From Candidatus Nitrosotalea sinensis (lineage in GTDB: Archaea > Thermoproteota > Nitrososphaeria > Nitrososphaerales > Nitrosopumilaceae), in the NCBI RefSeq assembly GCF_900143675.1, contig NZ_FRFC01000003.1, positions 62,001 through 126,000 on the forward strand: 64,000 nt of DNA, in the 5' to 3' direction. Positions within the stretch are counted from its first letter, which is position 1. Each line of letters opens with the position of its first letter. Positions 1 through 8,587 of the stretch are shown one piece after another. The position numbers and the translations under genes are program-made. The notes under the pieces are model-generated. The model saw nothing but the letters and a program-made list of their open reading frames with translations, was not told where the DNA came from and did not search any database.

Positions 1-1
1 T

Positions 2-1018
2 TTAGCAATTATAGCCGCAGTATACGCACTAGGGTCCATCTTCTTTAGGATACTAGTGCTCAAAAGGGCTCTTAAAAAAACAGATGGCTCTTCACTAAGA
101 GTAGACCTGTACCATGCCCTCATGGACATGGGAGCAACCAGTGTAGCATTGGTTGGAATTGTATTTGTCATGATAGGATTCTACCAAGGTGACTATGTTG
201 CAGCGTTAATCCTAGGAGGTTTGCTTGCAGTACTAAGCCTGAAGCTTATCCATCAAAGCGGCCTTGAGTTGACTGATGCCGTACCTGTAAGCATGGTAAA
301 AAAAGTACAAGACATAGTCAATAACACTGCAGGTGTAATGAAAACAGAGTCAGTTCAGATACGCAGATCTGGTAGCGATATATTCACAGAGATTACCATA
401 TCACTTTCTGCCGCGTCAAGTTTTGAAGAAGCTCACAAAATTAGTGCCAATGTAGAAAAAAATATCAAAAAGGCAATTGCAAATTCGAATGTAACTGTAC
501 ACTTTGAGCCAACATGGAAAGATGTTCCCGCCGATTACATGATAAACAAAATTGCATCTTCAGTACAGGGTGTGCGCGGCATTCACAATGTAAGTGCATT
601 TTCGTCAGACAATGGAATATTCATAAGCTTGCACGTGATGGTTGACAGAAACATGTCGCTTGAAGATGCACATGGGGTATCAGATGAGATAGAGGACCAA
701 ATAAAAAAATCAGTTTCGAACATAAATCACATAACTATTCACTTGGAACCATATGTCTCAATTCCCCAAAGCATTCCGGTAGAAGACATTACAATAGAAG
801 AACAAGTTAAAGAAATCATAAAGAAATATCCAAAAGTGAAGAAAATTGGCCGAGTGATTACATTACATCTACAAGACATATTCAAAGTTGATATTGATTG
901 TTCTTTTGAAAAAAATCTTACCATTGAGGAAGTGCATGACATAGTATCAGACATGGAAAGCCAAATTAAAAATCAAATAAAAAATGCGGTAATTACCATA
1001 CATCCAGAGCCTATCTAG
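2..1018 (+). CDS. CDF-family cation efflux transporter, 5' end cut by window
   Basis: The reading frame is open from the first bases, so the N-terminus lies outside the window; about 338 residues are visible. The first ~90 residues hold the last membrane helices of a cation diffusion facilitator, including an HALMD segment that fits the conserved HxxxD metal site in TM5. Such proteins export divalent metals (Zn, Co, Fe, Mn) in exchange for protons. After the membrane part come three successive cytosolic domains of ~78 residues each (roughly 94-172, 175-252 and 257-338). Each ends in a strand with an HFEP, HLEP or HPEP signature, typical of the CDF C-terminal dimerization/metal-sensing domain. 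Most CDF proteins have one. The metal cannot be told from the sequence. The next gene starts 2 bases after the stop. Confidence 0.85.
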   Translation, partial: LAIIAAVYALGSIFFRILVLKRALKKTDGSSLRVDLYHALMDMGATSVALVGIVFVMIGFYQGDYVAALILGGLLAVLSLKLIHQSGLELTDAVPVSMVKKVQDIVNNTAGVMKTESVQIRRSGSDIFTEITISLSAASSFEEAHKISANVEKNIKKAIANSNVTVHFEPTWKDVPADYMINKIASSVQGVRGIHNVSAFSSDNGIFISLHVMVDRNMSLEDAHGVSDEIEDQIKKSVSNINHITIHLEPYVSIPQSIPVEDITIEEQVKEIIKKYPKVKKIGRVITLHLQDIFKVDIDCSFEKNLTIEEVHDIVSDMESQIKNQIKNAVITIHPEPI

Positions 1019-1020
1019 AC

Positions 1021-1626
1021 ATGAAAAAAGACGATCCAATATCATTTCTAAGAAAGGACCAAGCATTGGCAACCATAATTGACAGAGTGGGTGAATACAA
1101 GCTAAAGAAAAAAAATCACCACTTTGCAGTACTGGTAGAATCAATAATTTCTCAACAGCTTGCAACAAGCGCAGCAGATGCAATCTTTAAGAGATTCAAG
1201 GAACTTTATCCTAGTTTTCCAACTGCATCGGAGGTTCTTGCCACAAGAAAATCAAAGCTTCGCAAAATTGGCCTTTCAGGTATGAAGATAGAGTACCTAA
1301 AAGATCTGGCAAGACATGTAGACGAAGGAATACTGGACATGAGTTCACTTTCAAAGATGAGTAATGAGGAAGTAATATCCCAGCTTACCCAAGTAAAGGG
1401 AATAGGCAGGTGGACTGCAGAGATGTTTCTTATCTTCTCACTTGGAAGACAAGATATCTTTCCTGTAGGTGATCTTGGGCTGAGAAAAGGCGTCCAGTTG
1501 TTGTTTTCATTGCCTGAGACTCCAAAACCAAGTGAGATTGAAGAGATCGGCCAGGGATGGAGACCCTATAGGACTGTTGCCACTTGGTATCTTTGGAAGA
1601 GTCTGCAAAAATTTGATAATGTTTGA
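1021..1626 (+). CDS. DNA-3-methyladenine glycosylase, AlkA-like (HhH-GPD)
   Basis: A 201-residue protein of the helix-hairpin-helix GPD superfamily, which removes alkylated bases from DNA in base excision repair. The hairpin VKGIGRWTA lies near residues 123-131 and is followed by the catalytic-aspartate segment PVGDLGL about 22 residues later, the usual spacing. SQQLATSAAD near residue 45 matches the N-terminal helix of the family. No C-terminal FeS cysteines are present, which excludes the EndoIII/MutY branch. It is shorter than E. coli AlkA because it lacks the N-terminal beta domain, as archaeal members often do. It starts 2 bases after the transporter stop, so co-transcription is likely. 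Confidence 0.87.
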   Translation: MKKDDPISFLRKDQALATIIDRVGEYKLKKKNHHFAVLVESIISQQLATSAADAIFKRFKELYPSFPTASEVLATRKSKLRKIGLSGMKIEYLKDLARHVDEGILDMSSLSKMSNEEVISQLTQVKGIGRWTAEMFLIFSLGRQDIFPVGDLGLRKGVQLLFSLPETPKPSEIEEIGQGWRPYRTVATWYLWKSLQKFDNV

Positions 1627-1677
1627 TGATACATTGTTGCAACTTTAATTATGCATGACTTGGTATGATATAACAAA

Positions 1678-2034
1678 ATGGATTTTGATGGAATATTACA
1701 ACTAGTTGAGAAGGATCGTCAGAGATTCAAAGAATGGTTAGAAGAATCTGGAAATCTTACATTAGAGGAACTAAATGCAGGGTATAACAAATGGCTAGAA
1801 CACTATAACACAACATATGCAAAATATAAGGACCTAGAAGCTGACAATGATGCAAAAAATATTTCATTGTTAGCTGCAAAATTGATGTATTTTAATGACC
1901 TGACAAATTTTGCGATGCATGCACTTACCATCTACACTACAAGACTCAAAGAAGAGTACGATGCGCTAAAAAACAAATCAAGACTGAACATCAAGAAAAA
2001 TCAAAAAAAGGAAAAACGAAAACATGACAATTGA
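1678..2034 (+). CDS. hypothetical protein, helical, lysine-rich tail
   Basis: I do not recognise this 118-residue protein. It looks almost entirely helical and charged, begins MDFDGILQLVEKDR, has several tyrosine/tryptophan-containing helices in the middle, and ends in a strongly basic tail (KKNQKKEKRKHDN) that could contact nucleic acid. No cysteine motif, signal peptide or membrane segment is visible. The ATG follows the glycosylase stop by about 50 bases. Function is unknown. Confidence 0.65.
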   Translation: MDFDGILQLVEKDRQRFKEWLEESGNLTLEELNAGYNKWLEHYNTTYAKYKDLEADNDAKNISLLAAKLMYFNDLTNFAMHALTIYTTRLKEEYDALKNKSRLNIKKNQKKEKRKHDN

Positions 2035-2258
2035 GAAAACTAGAACTATTAATGATTATGTTAATTTATAATATAATTTATCACTGATAATAATCTAGTA
2101 ATAAAGTGTCTCATTTTACATGAAATATAGAGTATCTTAAATATCAATTTTAAGAAAATGTCCTTCAAGAATATTATTACTGCAGATAGATAATAACAAA
2201 CTAAATGTACTCGTCATGAATTTTATGTTTAATTATTAGTAAATGAATAAAACAGATA
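2035..2258. other. AT-rich intergenic spacer
   Basis: The spacer is very AT-rich. It contains no convincing ORF, tRNA or repeat, only several TATA-like runs that could serve the following TTG-started gene. Confidence 0.5.
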
Positions 2259-3011
2259 TTGTTTGAAGAATTGATTAAGCAAGCAGAGAAGCTTTTAGAT
2301 ATGAATGTAGGAGATAATTTGAGATTAACTAGCATTATTGAGAGATTGAAAAAAGGAAATGATTTGTATTTATCCGATCAGAAATATCTAGATGATTTAA
2401 TTTCAAAGTATCTCTTCCTCACAGAGGAACTAGATGAACAGGCCTCTAATATACAAACATCTCATTCGAATGATGATGCTATTTCAATTCTGAGAGAGAG
2501 ACTTGCAAGAGGAGAGATAACAATAGATGAGTTTAACACATTACAAAAAACACTTGATGCAAGTGAATCTGAAAAATCCAAAGATATGCTAAAAGAAATT
2601 ACAGAGAAATTAAACAAGGTGCAAGAGGAGCAAAATGTTCAAGAAACAATTCAAAGCGAAGGGTTGAATCAGAATACCGCATTAGTTCTTTCTCTTGTCT
2701 TAGGGTTAATTGGACTTCAAGGAATAGGCCACATTTATGCAGGAAAAATTGGAACTGGTATTGCATATCTAATATTCTCACTAATTCTATTTGCATCTGG
2801 TTGGTCATTAGTATTATCACCGGGAGGAGTATTGGCGCCTATTGGATATTTCATTTTTTTGGTATATCTTATGATGTTCATCTTCCAAATTATTGGAGCT
2901 CGTAGAGCATGTTATGAATATAATTTAGAAATATATAGAAAATCAAAATATTCAATTAATAAATCGGCAGATTCTAACAAGTTGACATCATCAAAAAAGA
3001 AAAGGTTTTGA
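2259..3011 (+). CDS. SHOCT-like plus TM2-like membrane protein
   Basis: A 250-residue protein with an acidic helical N-terminal part. A short segment near residues 75-100 (LRERLARGEITIDEF) matches the SHOCT oligomerization motif, and a coiled-coil linker follows. Residues ~140-225 form a membrane region with GIGHIYAGKIGTGIAYL, typical of TM2-type proteins, and two further hydrophobic helices. A basic tail closes the protein. The start is TTG at 2259, because the nearby ATG at 2243 lies in another frame that stops at once. SHOCT plus TM2 proteins are widespread and their biochemical role is not established. The gene stands alone between AT-rich spacers. Confidence 0.65.
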   Translation: MFEELIKQAEKLLDMNVGDNLRLTSIIERLKKGNDLYLSDQKYLDDLISKYLFLTEELDEQASNIQTSHSNDDAISILRERLARGEITIDEFNTLQKTLDASESEKSKDMLKEITEKLNKVQEEQNVQETIQSEGLNQNTALVLSLVLGLIGLQGIGHIYAGKIGTGIAYLIFSLILFASGWSLVLSPGGVLAPIGYFIFLVYLMMFIFQIIGARRACYEYNLEIYRKSKYSINKSADSNKLTSSKKKRF

Positions 3012-3162
3012 CTATCAAAAAAGAAAATTTAGTAATATTTTCTAATCAAATAGATATTTGTTTAATATATGAATCATAAATCATACTAACAAAAAATGAG
3101 TAAAATATCACACTGCAAGCGATTAAGTATTGTAGTTTCAGTGTCTTATCGACGAAAGCAAG

Positions 3163-4851
3163 ATGACTACTGTCCTAGAACACTTTCCAGAGGAATTCAA
3201 ACCAAGAGAGATACAAAAGGAGATACTGCAAGGAATAGAACAAAAGATCAAATCAGGATACAAAACAATCATACTTTCTGCTCCTACGGGTGTTGGCAAG
3301 TCATTGATTGCAGCAACACTTGCACGATATTATGGTAGCTCATTCATAGTCACAGCATCAAAACAACTACAGGACCAGTACTCTAAGGACCTAAAATTTC
3401 TCATGCCTGTAAAGGGCAAGTCAAATTTCGCTTGCCTGAGATTGATGGAGCAGGAATCAATTGCCCTGTCAGATACAAAAAGTGCAATCCAGAGGAACCT
3501 TACATGTGAGAAAGGTCTATGCGAGGAGACAACCATGAAGGACGGAAAAAAGATCAGAGATGTATGCAGGTTCAAACCAAAACTTGGAGAACCGGAAGCT
3601 GTTACAGGTGACCTTTGCCATTATTATTCCCAAAAATATCGTGCATTGACATCACCACACTCCATCTGGAATTATGCATCATATTTTCAGTTAATGAAAT
3701 TCAACAGAAAGTCATATTCTGAATATGTTACAAAACCAATAGCAATATTTGATGAGGCACATAAGATAGAGGACCAGATTATACAATTCATAGGAGTAGA
3801 CATTTACAACATCTATCTTAACGAGTGTGGCATAAATCCAAATGCATATGATTTGACTGAAATTGGCATGATAGTGCAATTACTTGATGATTTGGCGAGA
3901 TCATATTCAGACCAGCTACGCAAGTTGCAAGAAAGCAGATCGTTTGCACTAAATCCTGATTATGTCTTGCTTGCAAAACTAGAATCAAGATATGAAAAGG
4001 TAGCAAATGCTCATGCAGAAATGTACTCTAACAAAAATAATTTTGTGGTAAACGATCCATTCAAAGATGAAAGAGGAAATTTCAGATCAGTTTCCATCAA
4101 GCCTCTTGACATTTCCAAGTATGTCAAGACTTTCTTTGACATAGAGCACCAGATTTTCATGTCTGCTACCATAGACAAAGACAGTTTTTGTGAGAACGCT
4201 GGACTTGAACCATCAAAAGTTGGATTTGTAGACACCCCCAGATCTCCATTTCCTCCAGACAAGAGAAGAATCAATTTCCTAAATACAAGAAAACTAAGCT
4301 ATTCATCTAGCAAAGACGATGAACTTGCAGTCATAAAAAAAATTGATGACATATTATCTCAGCATGACTCTGAGAGAGGCCTGATACTTACTTCTTCAGA
4401 AAAGAGATGTGCTGATATCAAAAACAATCTTTCTGAGAAAAATAGACGCAGAATAAGAATATGCCACAGTAGAAATGAGAACGGTATGACACAAGATGAG
4501 GTACTGCAGGAACATTCTCGCGATGAGAATGGTGTTTTGCTTTCATCATCATTGTGGGAAGGAGTAGATCTCAAAGATGATCTGTCAAGGTTTCAGATAA
4601 TAGCCAAAGTGCCATATCCAAACTTGAGTGAAAAACGAACTAAAATCAAGATGCAAAAGTTTCCCTTGTGGTACAAATCACAGACATTAACAAAATTGCT
4701 TCAAGGATTTGGCAGATCTATTAGAAACGAAGAGGATTGGGCAGTAACATATGTTCTTGATTCAGCTGCAAGCGACTTGCTGCTCCTGTCAAAATCAATG
4801 ATTCCAAAATCATATCATGATGTATTGGGATTTCCAAGATACCAACCATGA
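3163..4851 (+). CDS. XPD/Rad3/DinG-like superfamily 2 helicase
   Basis: A 562-residue ATP-dependent DNA helicase. Walker A is APTGVGKS near residue 42; motif II is DEAH near 195 (IFDEAHKIED). Motif VI is QGFGRSIRNEEDWA near residue 515. Four cysteines or more lie between motifs Ia and II (FACLR, TCEKGLC, VCRFK, LCHYY), consistent with the 4Fe-4S domain of XPD-type helicases, which move 5'-3' on single-stranded DNA. Archaeal members are thought to act in repair or replication-fork processing. It is somewhat shorter than crenarchaeal XPD and closer to the DinG-like group, so orthology to XPD proper is uncertain. The ATG at 3163 is taken because the upstream overlapping frame lacks helicase motifs. 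Confidence 0.87.
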   Translation: MTTVLEHFPEEFKPREIQKEILQGIEQKIKSGYKTIILSAPTGVGKSLIAATLARYYGSSFIVTASKQLQDQYSKDLKFLMPVKGKSNFACLRLMEQESIALSDTKSAIQRNLTCEKGLCEETTMKDGKKIRDVCRFKPKLGEPEAVTGDLCHYYSQKYRALTSPHSIWNYASYFQLMKFNRKSYSEYVTKPIAIFDEAHKIEDQIIQFIGVDIYNIYLNECGINPNAYDLTEIGMIVQLLDDLARSYSDQLRKLQESRSFALNPDYVLLAKLESRYEKVANAHAEMYSNKNNFVVNDPFKDERGNFRSVSIKPLDISKYVKTFFDIEHQIFMSATIDKDSFCENAGLEPSKVGFVDTPRSPFPPDKRRINFLNTRKLSYSSSKDDELAVIKKIDDILSQHDSERGLILTSSEKRCADIKNNLSEKNRRRIRICHSRNENGMTQDEVLQEHSRDENGVLLSSSLWEGVDLKDDLSRFQIIAKVPYPNLSEKRTKIKMQKFPLWYKSQTLTKLLQGFGRSIRNEEDWAVTYVLDSAASDLLLLSKSMIPKSYHDVLGFPRYQP

Positions 4852-4897
4852 TACATGTAAATTTTCATCATACATCAAAAAGGACGCAATGGGAAAA

Positions 4898-5206
4898 TTA
4901 GCTGGCAACAGTGTGCACAGATTTGTCAGGCAAGTCAGTAAGAGTAAAGACAAATCTTGAACCCTCAAATTCTGTTGTGCCTTCTCTTTCCCAGTTTATC
5001 TTGTAGGATTTTATCAAATGGCCACCCACTATGGAAATTGTTTGTGGTACTTGTTCGAAGAGCTTCTCAACTTTGTTCTTGTCTCTAGTCATAAGTAAGG
5101 ATCTACGCCTCTTCATGAGGTACTTGATTGCAACATTCTTGTGTTGATGCCCTTCGACCTCGATCTTCTCGTTACCAAGATCGATAGTGAATTTGCGTTT
5201 TCCCAT
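4898..5206 (-). CDS. small conserved-looking protein, unknown function
   Basis: A 102-residue protein starting MGKRKFTIDLGNEKIEVEG. It is predicted to be mostly beta strand with a basic central helix (YLMKRRRSLLM) and no cysteines or membrane segment. The repeated strand pattern and basic patch would suit RNA or protein binding, but I do not recognise a family. It lies alone between the convergent helicase gene and the tRNA-Pro gene. Confidence 0.7.
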   Translation of the reverse strand: MGKRKFTIDLGNEKIEVEGHQHKNVAIKYLMKRRRSLLMTRDKNKVEKLFEQVPQTISIVGGHLIKSYKINWEREGTTEFEGSRFVFTLTDLPDKSVHTVAS

Positions 5207-5292
5207 GAGCTGGCTATGTATGTAATTCTACAAAAAATGGGTTTGACAACTTGGCATTAGCAAGTGGATTGGAAATTATGACAAAAAACTGG

Positions 5293-5367
5293 TGGGGCCG
5301 GCCGGACTTGAACCGGCGACCTCTAGCACCCCAGGCTAGCATCATAACCAAGCTAGACAACGGCCCC
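5293..5367 (-). tRNA. tRNA-Pro(GGG)
   Basis: The minus strand folds into a cloverleaf. The acceptor is GGGGCCG paired with CGGCCCC, with discriminator A. The anticodon stem is CTAGC/GCTAG around loop CTGGGGT, giving anticodon GGG. The T arm is GCCGG-TTCAAGT-CCGGC. The D arm is weaker. No intron is present and CCA is not encoded. Confidence 0.95.
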
Positions 5368-5440
5368 TAAAGGTGCTGGCAATTATCCAAATTATTAAAT
5401 TGTAGGATCTAAATTGTTGTCAAGAAATTTGAATAAAAAT

Positions 5441-6583
5441 CTAAAGCCACTTTTTCAATCGATCTTGCTCAAACTTTTCTTTTTCTGCAAAATGTTCCGG
5501 TGTTGCAGATTTTAATTCAGTAAGAGGATCAGGCGTTGCAAACATGTCAACCTGAATGTATCCTGCTATTCTCTTGCCAGTTTCAAGAAAACATCCTCCC
5601 TTGCCATCAAATTTATCATGCTCTAGTTCGTGTTTTATTTGTGAGATGATATTTCTTGCAACAGTTATTCCTTCTGTCTCTGCAAAAATTCCTGCTTTTG
5701 GTACAGCAATTTTATCAGTTACCATTATCTGATTTACATCTCCAATTGCATAGACTCGGTCATAGTTTGTTTTGCATGTCTTATCTACTGACACAAACTT
5801 GCCAATTTCTGCAAAACCAGATTCGATAACAACTGAAGGAATCTTGTGTGGAGGAACAGAAATCAGTATATCAAAATTGGTTTCACCATTTTCAAATTTT
5901 ATCTTGTTTGGTTCTACGGAAACTGTTTTGTGGTTTCCATGAAATTTTATCTTTTTAGATTCCAGTATTTGCAGTATATCTTCGCTAACTTTTGGACCGC
6001 CTGCTGGAAGTGTTATAGGGGTGGGGCTGTAAAAATCCATTTGAACTGCATCACTAGCACCAGTCTCTTCAAGTACTGACCTTATCAAAAGAGCTGCCTC
6101 AAATGGTGCAGGAGGGCATTTGTACGGCAGACCTGTGATTGCCATCACAATCTTACCTGATTTCATATTTCTTATTGTGTCACGTATTTTTGGAACATCA
6201 TTGATATCATAAAGAATAAAGCCATTTTCCTTAAGGCCTGGGATCTGTTCAGGTGCAAGCTCTACCCCAAGTGCAATGATGAGATAATCGTAATGAAATT
6301 GTCTGTATTTTGTTCTAACTGCCTTGTTTGTAGGATCTATTTTCAATACAGCTTCATTTACAAATTCAATTCCTTTTTTTGTTACATTTTCCAAGGATCT
6401 TTTTGAAGATTCGAAATTTCTTGTGCCGTTGATTATCCATAACTTGACAAGGTCCATCATGAACCAATCTTTTTTGTCAATAATTGTAATTCTTGTATCT
6501 TGTGTGAGATTTTCGCGCAATTCATTTGCAGCAGCAAGACCACCAAATCCCCCGCCCAAAATTACAATGTTTATCGGTCTCAA
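5441..6583 (-). CDS. FAD-dependent NDH-2/sulfide:quinone oxidoreductase-like protein
   Basis: A 380-residue two-dinucleotide-fold flavoprotein. The N-terminal FAD motif is VILGGGFGGLAAA (7-19) and the second FAD contact is YAIGDVNQI (about 278-286). LPYKCPPAPFEAAL near 152-165 is characteristic of the sulfide:quinone oxidoreductase/flavocytochrome c dehydrogenase branch. Cysteines are at about 156, 270 and 331, and 156 and 331 could form the redox pair. SQR enzymes oxidize sulfide and reduce quinone at the membrane face; an NAD(P)H dehydrogenase role is the alternative. It lies 12 bases downstream of the SDR gene on the same strand, so the two probably form an operon. Confidence 0.85.
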   Translation of the reverse strand: MRPINIVILGGGFGGLAAANELRENLTQDTRITIIDKKDWFMMDLVKLWIINGTRNFESSKRSLENVTKKGIEFVNEAVLKIDPTNKAVRTKYRQFHYDYLIIALGVELAPEQIPGLKENGFILYDINDVPKIRDTIRNMKSGKIVMAITGLPYKCPPAPFEAALLIRSVLEETGASDAVQMDFYSPTPITLPAGGPKVSEDILQILESKKIKFHGNHKTVSVEPNKIKFENGETNFDILISVPPHKIPSVVIESGFAEIGKFVSVDKTCKTNYDRVYAIGDVNQIMVTDKIAVPKAGIFAETEGITVARNIISQIKHELEHDKFDGKGGCFLETGKRIAGYIQVDMFATPDPLTELKSATPEHFAEKEKFEQDRLKKWL

Positions 6584-6595
6584 AAGAGCAAAACC

Positions 6596-7336
6596 CTATT
6601 TTTCTTGTGTAGTCGGTCTTATAGTGATCTCATTTACATTCATGTGAGGCGGAGACTGGAGTGCAAAGATTATTGAATTTGCAATGTCTTCAGCCTTGAG
6701 AGATTGAATTGTTTTAGAGTGTTTTACAAATGATTCAAGAGACTTGTCAGTGATGGTATTTGTGAGTTCTGTATCTACAATGCCAGGTTCTATTGTTGTT
6801 ACTCGAATATTATTTCTGACAGATAATTCTTGTCTAAGACCTTCACTAAATGCCCATACTGCAAACTTGGTTGCACAGTAAACACTGCCAGCAGGAAAGA
6901 CAACTCTTCCTGCAATTGATGAAATATTTACTATATGACCAGAATTCTGTTTTATCATGTGAGGAATTGCGGCAGATGTACAGTACATTACACCCTTGAT
7001 GTTTACATCAATCATTTGTTCCCATTCGTCTATCTTTAGATTTTTCACAAAGCTTAACGGCATCAGGCCGGCATTATTTACCAATATGTCTATTTTGTTC
7101 CATTTTTTTATTGCAGCATTTACTAAATTTTCACAATCACTACGTTTTGTAACATCACATGATACTGAAATGCATTCTCCACCAATTTTTTCAATTTCTT
7201 TTTTGAGATGTTCTAGTTTTTCAGATCTTCGTGCACCAATTGCAACCTTTGCGCCTGCCTTTGCTATTGCAAGTGCAGTGGCATATCCAATTCCGCTGCT
7301 GGCACCAGTTATTACAGCTACTTGATCTTTTATCAT
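6596..7336 (-). CDS. short-chain dehydrogenase/reductase (SDR)
   Basis: A 246-residue classical SDR oxidoreductase. The nucleotide motif TGASSGIG is at residues ~10-17 and NNAG is near 87. The catalytic serine is in NISSIAG near 137-143, followed by YCATK near 153-157. The length is standard. The arginines after the second strand (GARRSEK) suggest a preference for NADP(H). The substrate cannot be told. The gene precedes the SQR-like flavoprotein on the same strand. Confidence 0.92.
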   Translation of the reverse strand: MIKDQVAVITGASSGIGYATALAIAKAGAKVAIGARRSEKLEHLKKEIEKIGGECISVSCDVTKRSDCENLVNAAIKKWNKIDILVNNAGLMPLSFVKNLKIDEWEQMIDVNIKGVMYCTSAAIPHMIKQNSGHIVNISSIAGRVVFPAGSVYCATKFAVWAFSEGLRQELSVRNNIRVTTIEPGIVDTELTNTITDKSLESFVKHSKTIQSLKAEDIANSIIFALQSPPHMNVNEITIRPTTQEK

Positions 7337-7406
7337 AATTAGAACTATTTTTCATCATGCAGTATTGCGTAAATAAGTTTTATCAATTAATTCTCAAGTA
7401 TCTTTT

Positions 7407-7667
7407 ATGACTAACACTAATTTAGGATCGCAGACGAATACAACTATGGAACAGTTTGACTGTGCTTATTGTGGTGAAAAGCAAGACTTGCCTTTTGAGT
7501 GTAGTTATTGCAAAGACAAGTTTTGTGCAGAACATAGACTTCCAGAGGCCCATCGATGTGTCAAGTTGTTTCAAATACGATCAAAAAAGTTTGGAGAGAA
7601 AAAGATCCAAAGAACAAAAGGGATCGGAAGGCAAAGTTTCATCAAGAGAATTTTTGGAAGATTTTAA
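7407..7667 (+). CDS. AN1-type zinc finger protein
   Basis: An 86-residue protein with a clear AN1-type metal site: CAYCGEK near 21-27, ECSYCKDKFC near 32-41, then AEHRLPEAHRC. The C-terminal 30 residues are basic. Related archaeal proteins have one or two AN1 fingers plus a membrane or basic tail. Eukaryotic AN1 proteins bind ubiquitin-system partners; the archaeal role is unknown. The ATG at 7407 lies just after a TATA-like TCTTTTATG run. The gene ends back to back with the minus-strand gene at 7668. Confidence 0.85.
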   Translation: MTNTNLGSQTNTTMEQFDCAYCGEKQDLPFECSYCKDKFCAEHRLPEAHRCVKLFQIRSKKFGEKKIQRTKGIGRQSFIKRIFGRF

Positions 7668-7940
7668 CTAGTACAGTGCTTTTTGTGGATCAAGTTTTGA
7701 TCGTCTTGCCTGATAAAATAGCGCTATTGCAAGTGCAAGAAGTACCCCAGCTGTAAGCCAATGTGCAACATGCATTGTAAGATATGCAATACCAAAGCCT
7801 ACACACATTACTGCCTGTGTGAGAAGCTTTACCCAATTTGCAATCTTTACCATCCTGCATATCATTTCAATAATAAACAGGCCTGCAACAGGGTACAGGA
7901 TAATCTCAAAGTAGACGTCTAGGTCTATTCCATTATGCAT
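7668..7940 (-). CDS. small membrane protein, unknown
   Basis: A 90-residue protein with two or three predicted membrane helices (around residues 12-30, 35-58 and 60-77) and a short basic C-terminus. No catalytic motif is visible and I do not recognise the family. It lies downstream of the GINS gene on the same strand with a gap of about 30 bases, so it may be co-transcribed. Confidence 0.68.
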   Translation of the reverse strand: MHNGIDLDVYFEIILYPVAGLFIIEMICRMVKIANWVKLLTQAVMCVGFGIAYLTMHVAHWLTAGVLLALAIALFYQARRSKLDPQKALY

Positions 7941-7970
7941 GCAATTTTACAAAATCAATTGGTCTAATTT

Positions 7971-8528
7971 CTAGTCTTCCCAGCTTACCTTTATTGCCAC
8001 TTTTTTACTAATCAGAGAGAGAGCATTTTCAAATGGTAGCGTAGCAACATCTTCTGCGTCAAATGGTCCATATGATTGCAGATCAGTTCCCATTATCTGA
8101 TCTATGGGCTTGAGAAATCGTACAACAATTGATCGTGCCCTATGGTTTTCTCCCACTGTCTCAAGAAGTTTCAATCTTCCATTTAATGTGGCAGATAGAA
8201 CTGTATCTTTTCTTTGTCTCATCTCATCTTCAGAGTCTAGAACAAATCTTTCCTCATCAAGAAGATTAGAATAGTCAATATCATCTAGAGATGTAGCTTT
8301 TTCAATTCTTATTTTCAAAAGCAATGTAGTCATTTCATTTATCATTTTTACAAGTGATTCAGTAATTTTTGATTCAATTCCATCATAATCATGATTCTTG
8401 ATGTTGCCGAGAAATTCTGCAATGTTATGATATAGTTTAGGATCTACCTCTTGAACCGTATCGTTCTCTATTTCACGAAGAAGAGTGGCATACAATGAAT
8501 TTACATCAATTTTTTTTGTTTCCGACAT
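7971..8528 (-). CDS. GINS complex subunit, Gins51-type
   Basis: About 185 residues. A helical A-domain comes first and a C-terminal B-domain of small strands follows (VVRFLKPIDQIMGTDLQ, then YGPFDAEDVATLP). A-before-B order is that of the archaeal Gins51 group (Sld5/Psf1 side). GINS binds Cdc45/RecJ and MCM to form the replicative CMG-like helicase. An upstream in-frame ATG at 8543 would add five residues. I prefer the ATG at 8528 (MSETKK) because the compact divergent promoter with glnA leaves little room upstream. This fits the large number of replication genes in the window. Confidence 0.85.
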   Translation of the reverse strand: MSETKKIDVNSLYATLLREIENDTVQEVDPKLYHNIAEFLGNIKNHDYDGIESKITESLVKMINEMTTLLLKIRIEKATSLDDIDYSNLLDEERFVLDSEDEMRQRKDTVLSATLNGRLKLLETVGENHRARSIVVRFLKPIDQIMGTDLQSYGPFDAEDVATLPFENALSLISKKVAIKVSWED

Positions 8529-8543
8529 TTCCATACCCAACAA

Positions 8544-8552
8544 TACTTAAAT
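8544..8552 (+). promoter_or_regulatory. TATA box of glutamine synthetase gene
   Basis: TACTTAAAT is centred at about 8548. Archaeal transcription usually starts ~26 bases downstream, here near 8574. That excludes the in-frame TTG at 8564 as translation start and favours the TTG at 8588. Confidence 0.5.
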
Positions 8553-8587
8553 CATAGACCCCTTTGTGTTATGATCAAGGTGCAAAA

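Noticed and set aside
3096-3338. 80-residue ORF at the helicase 5' end
   Set aside because: It overlaps the helicase Walker A region in another frame and shows no protein-like pattern.
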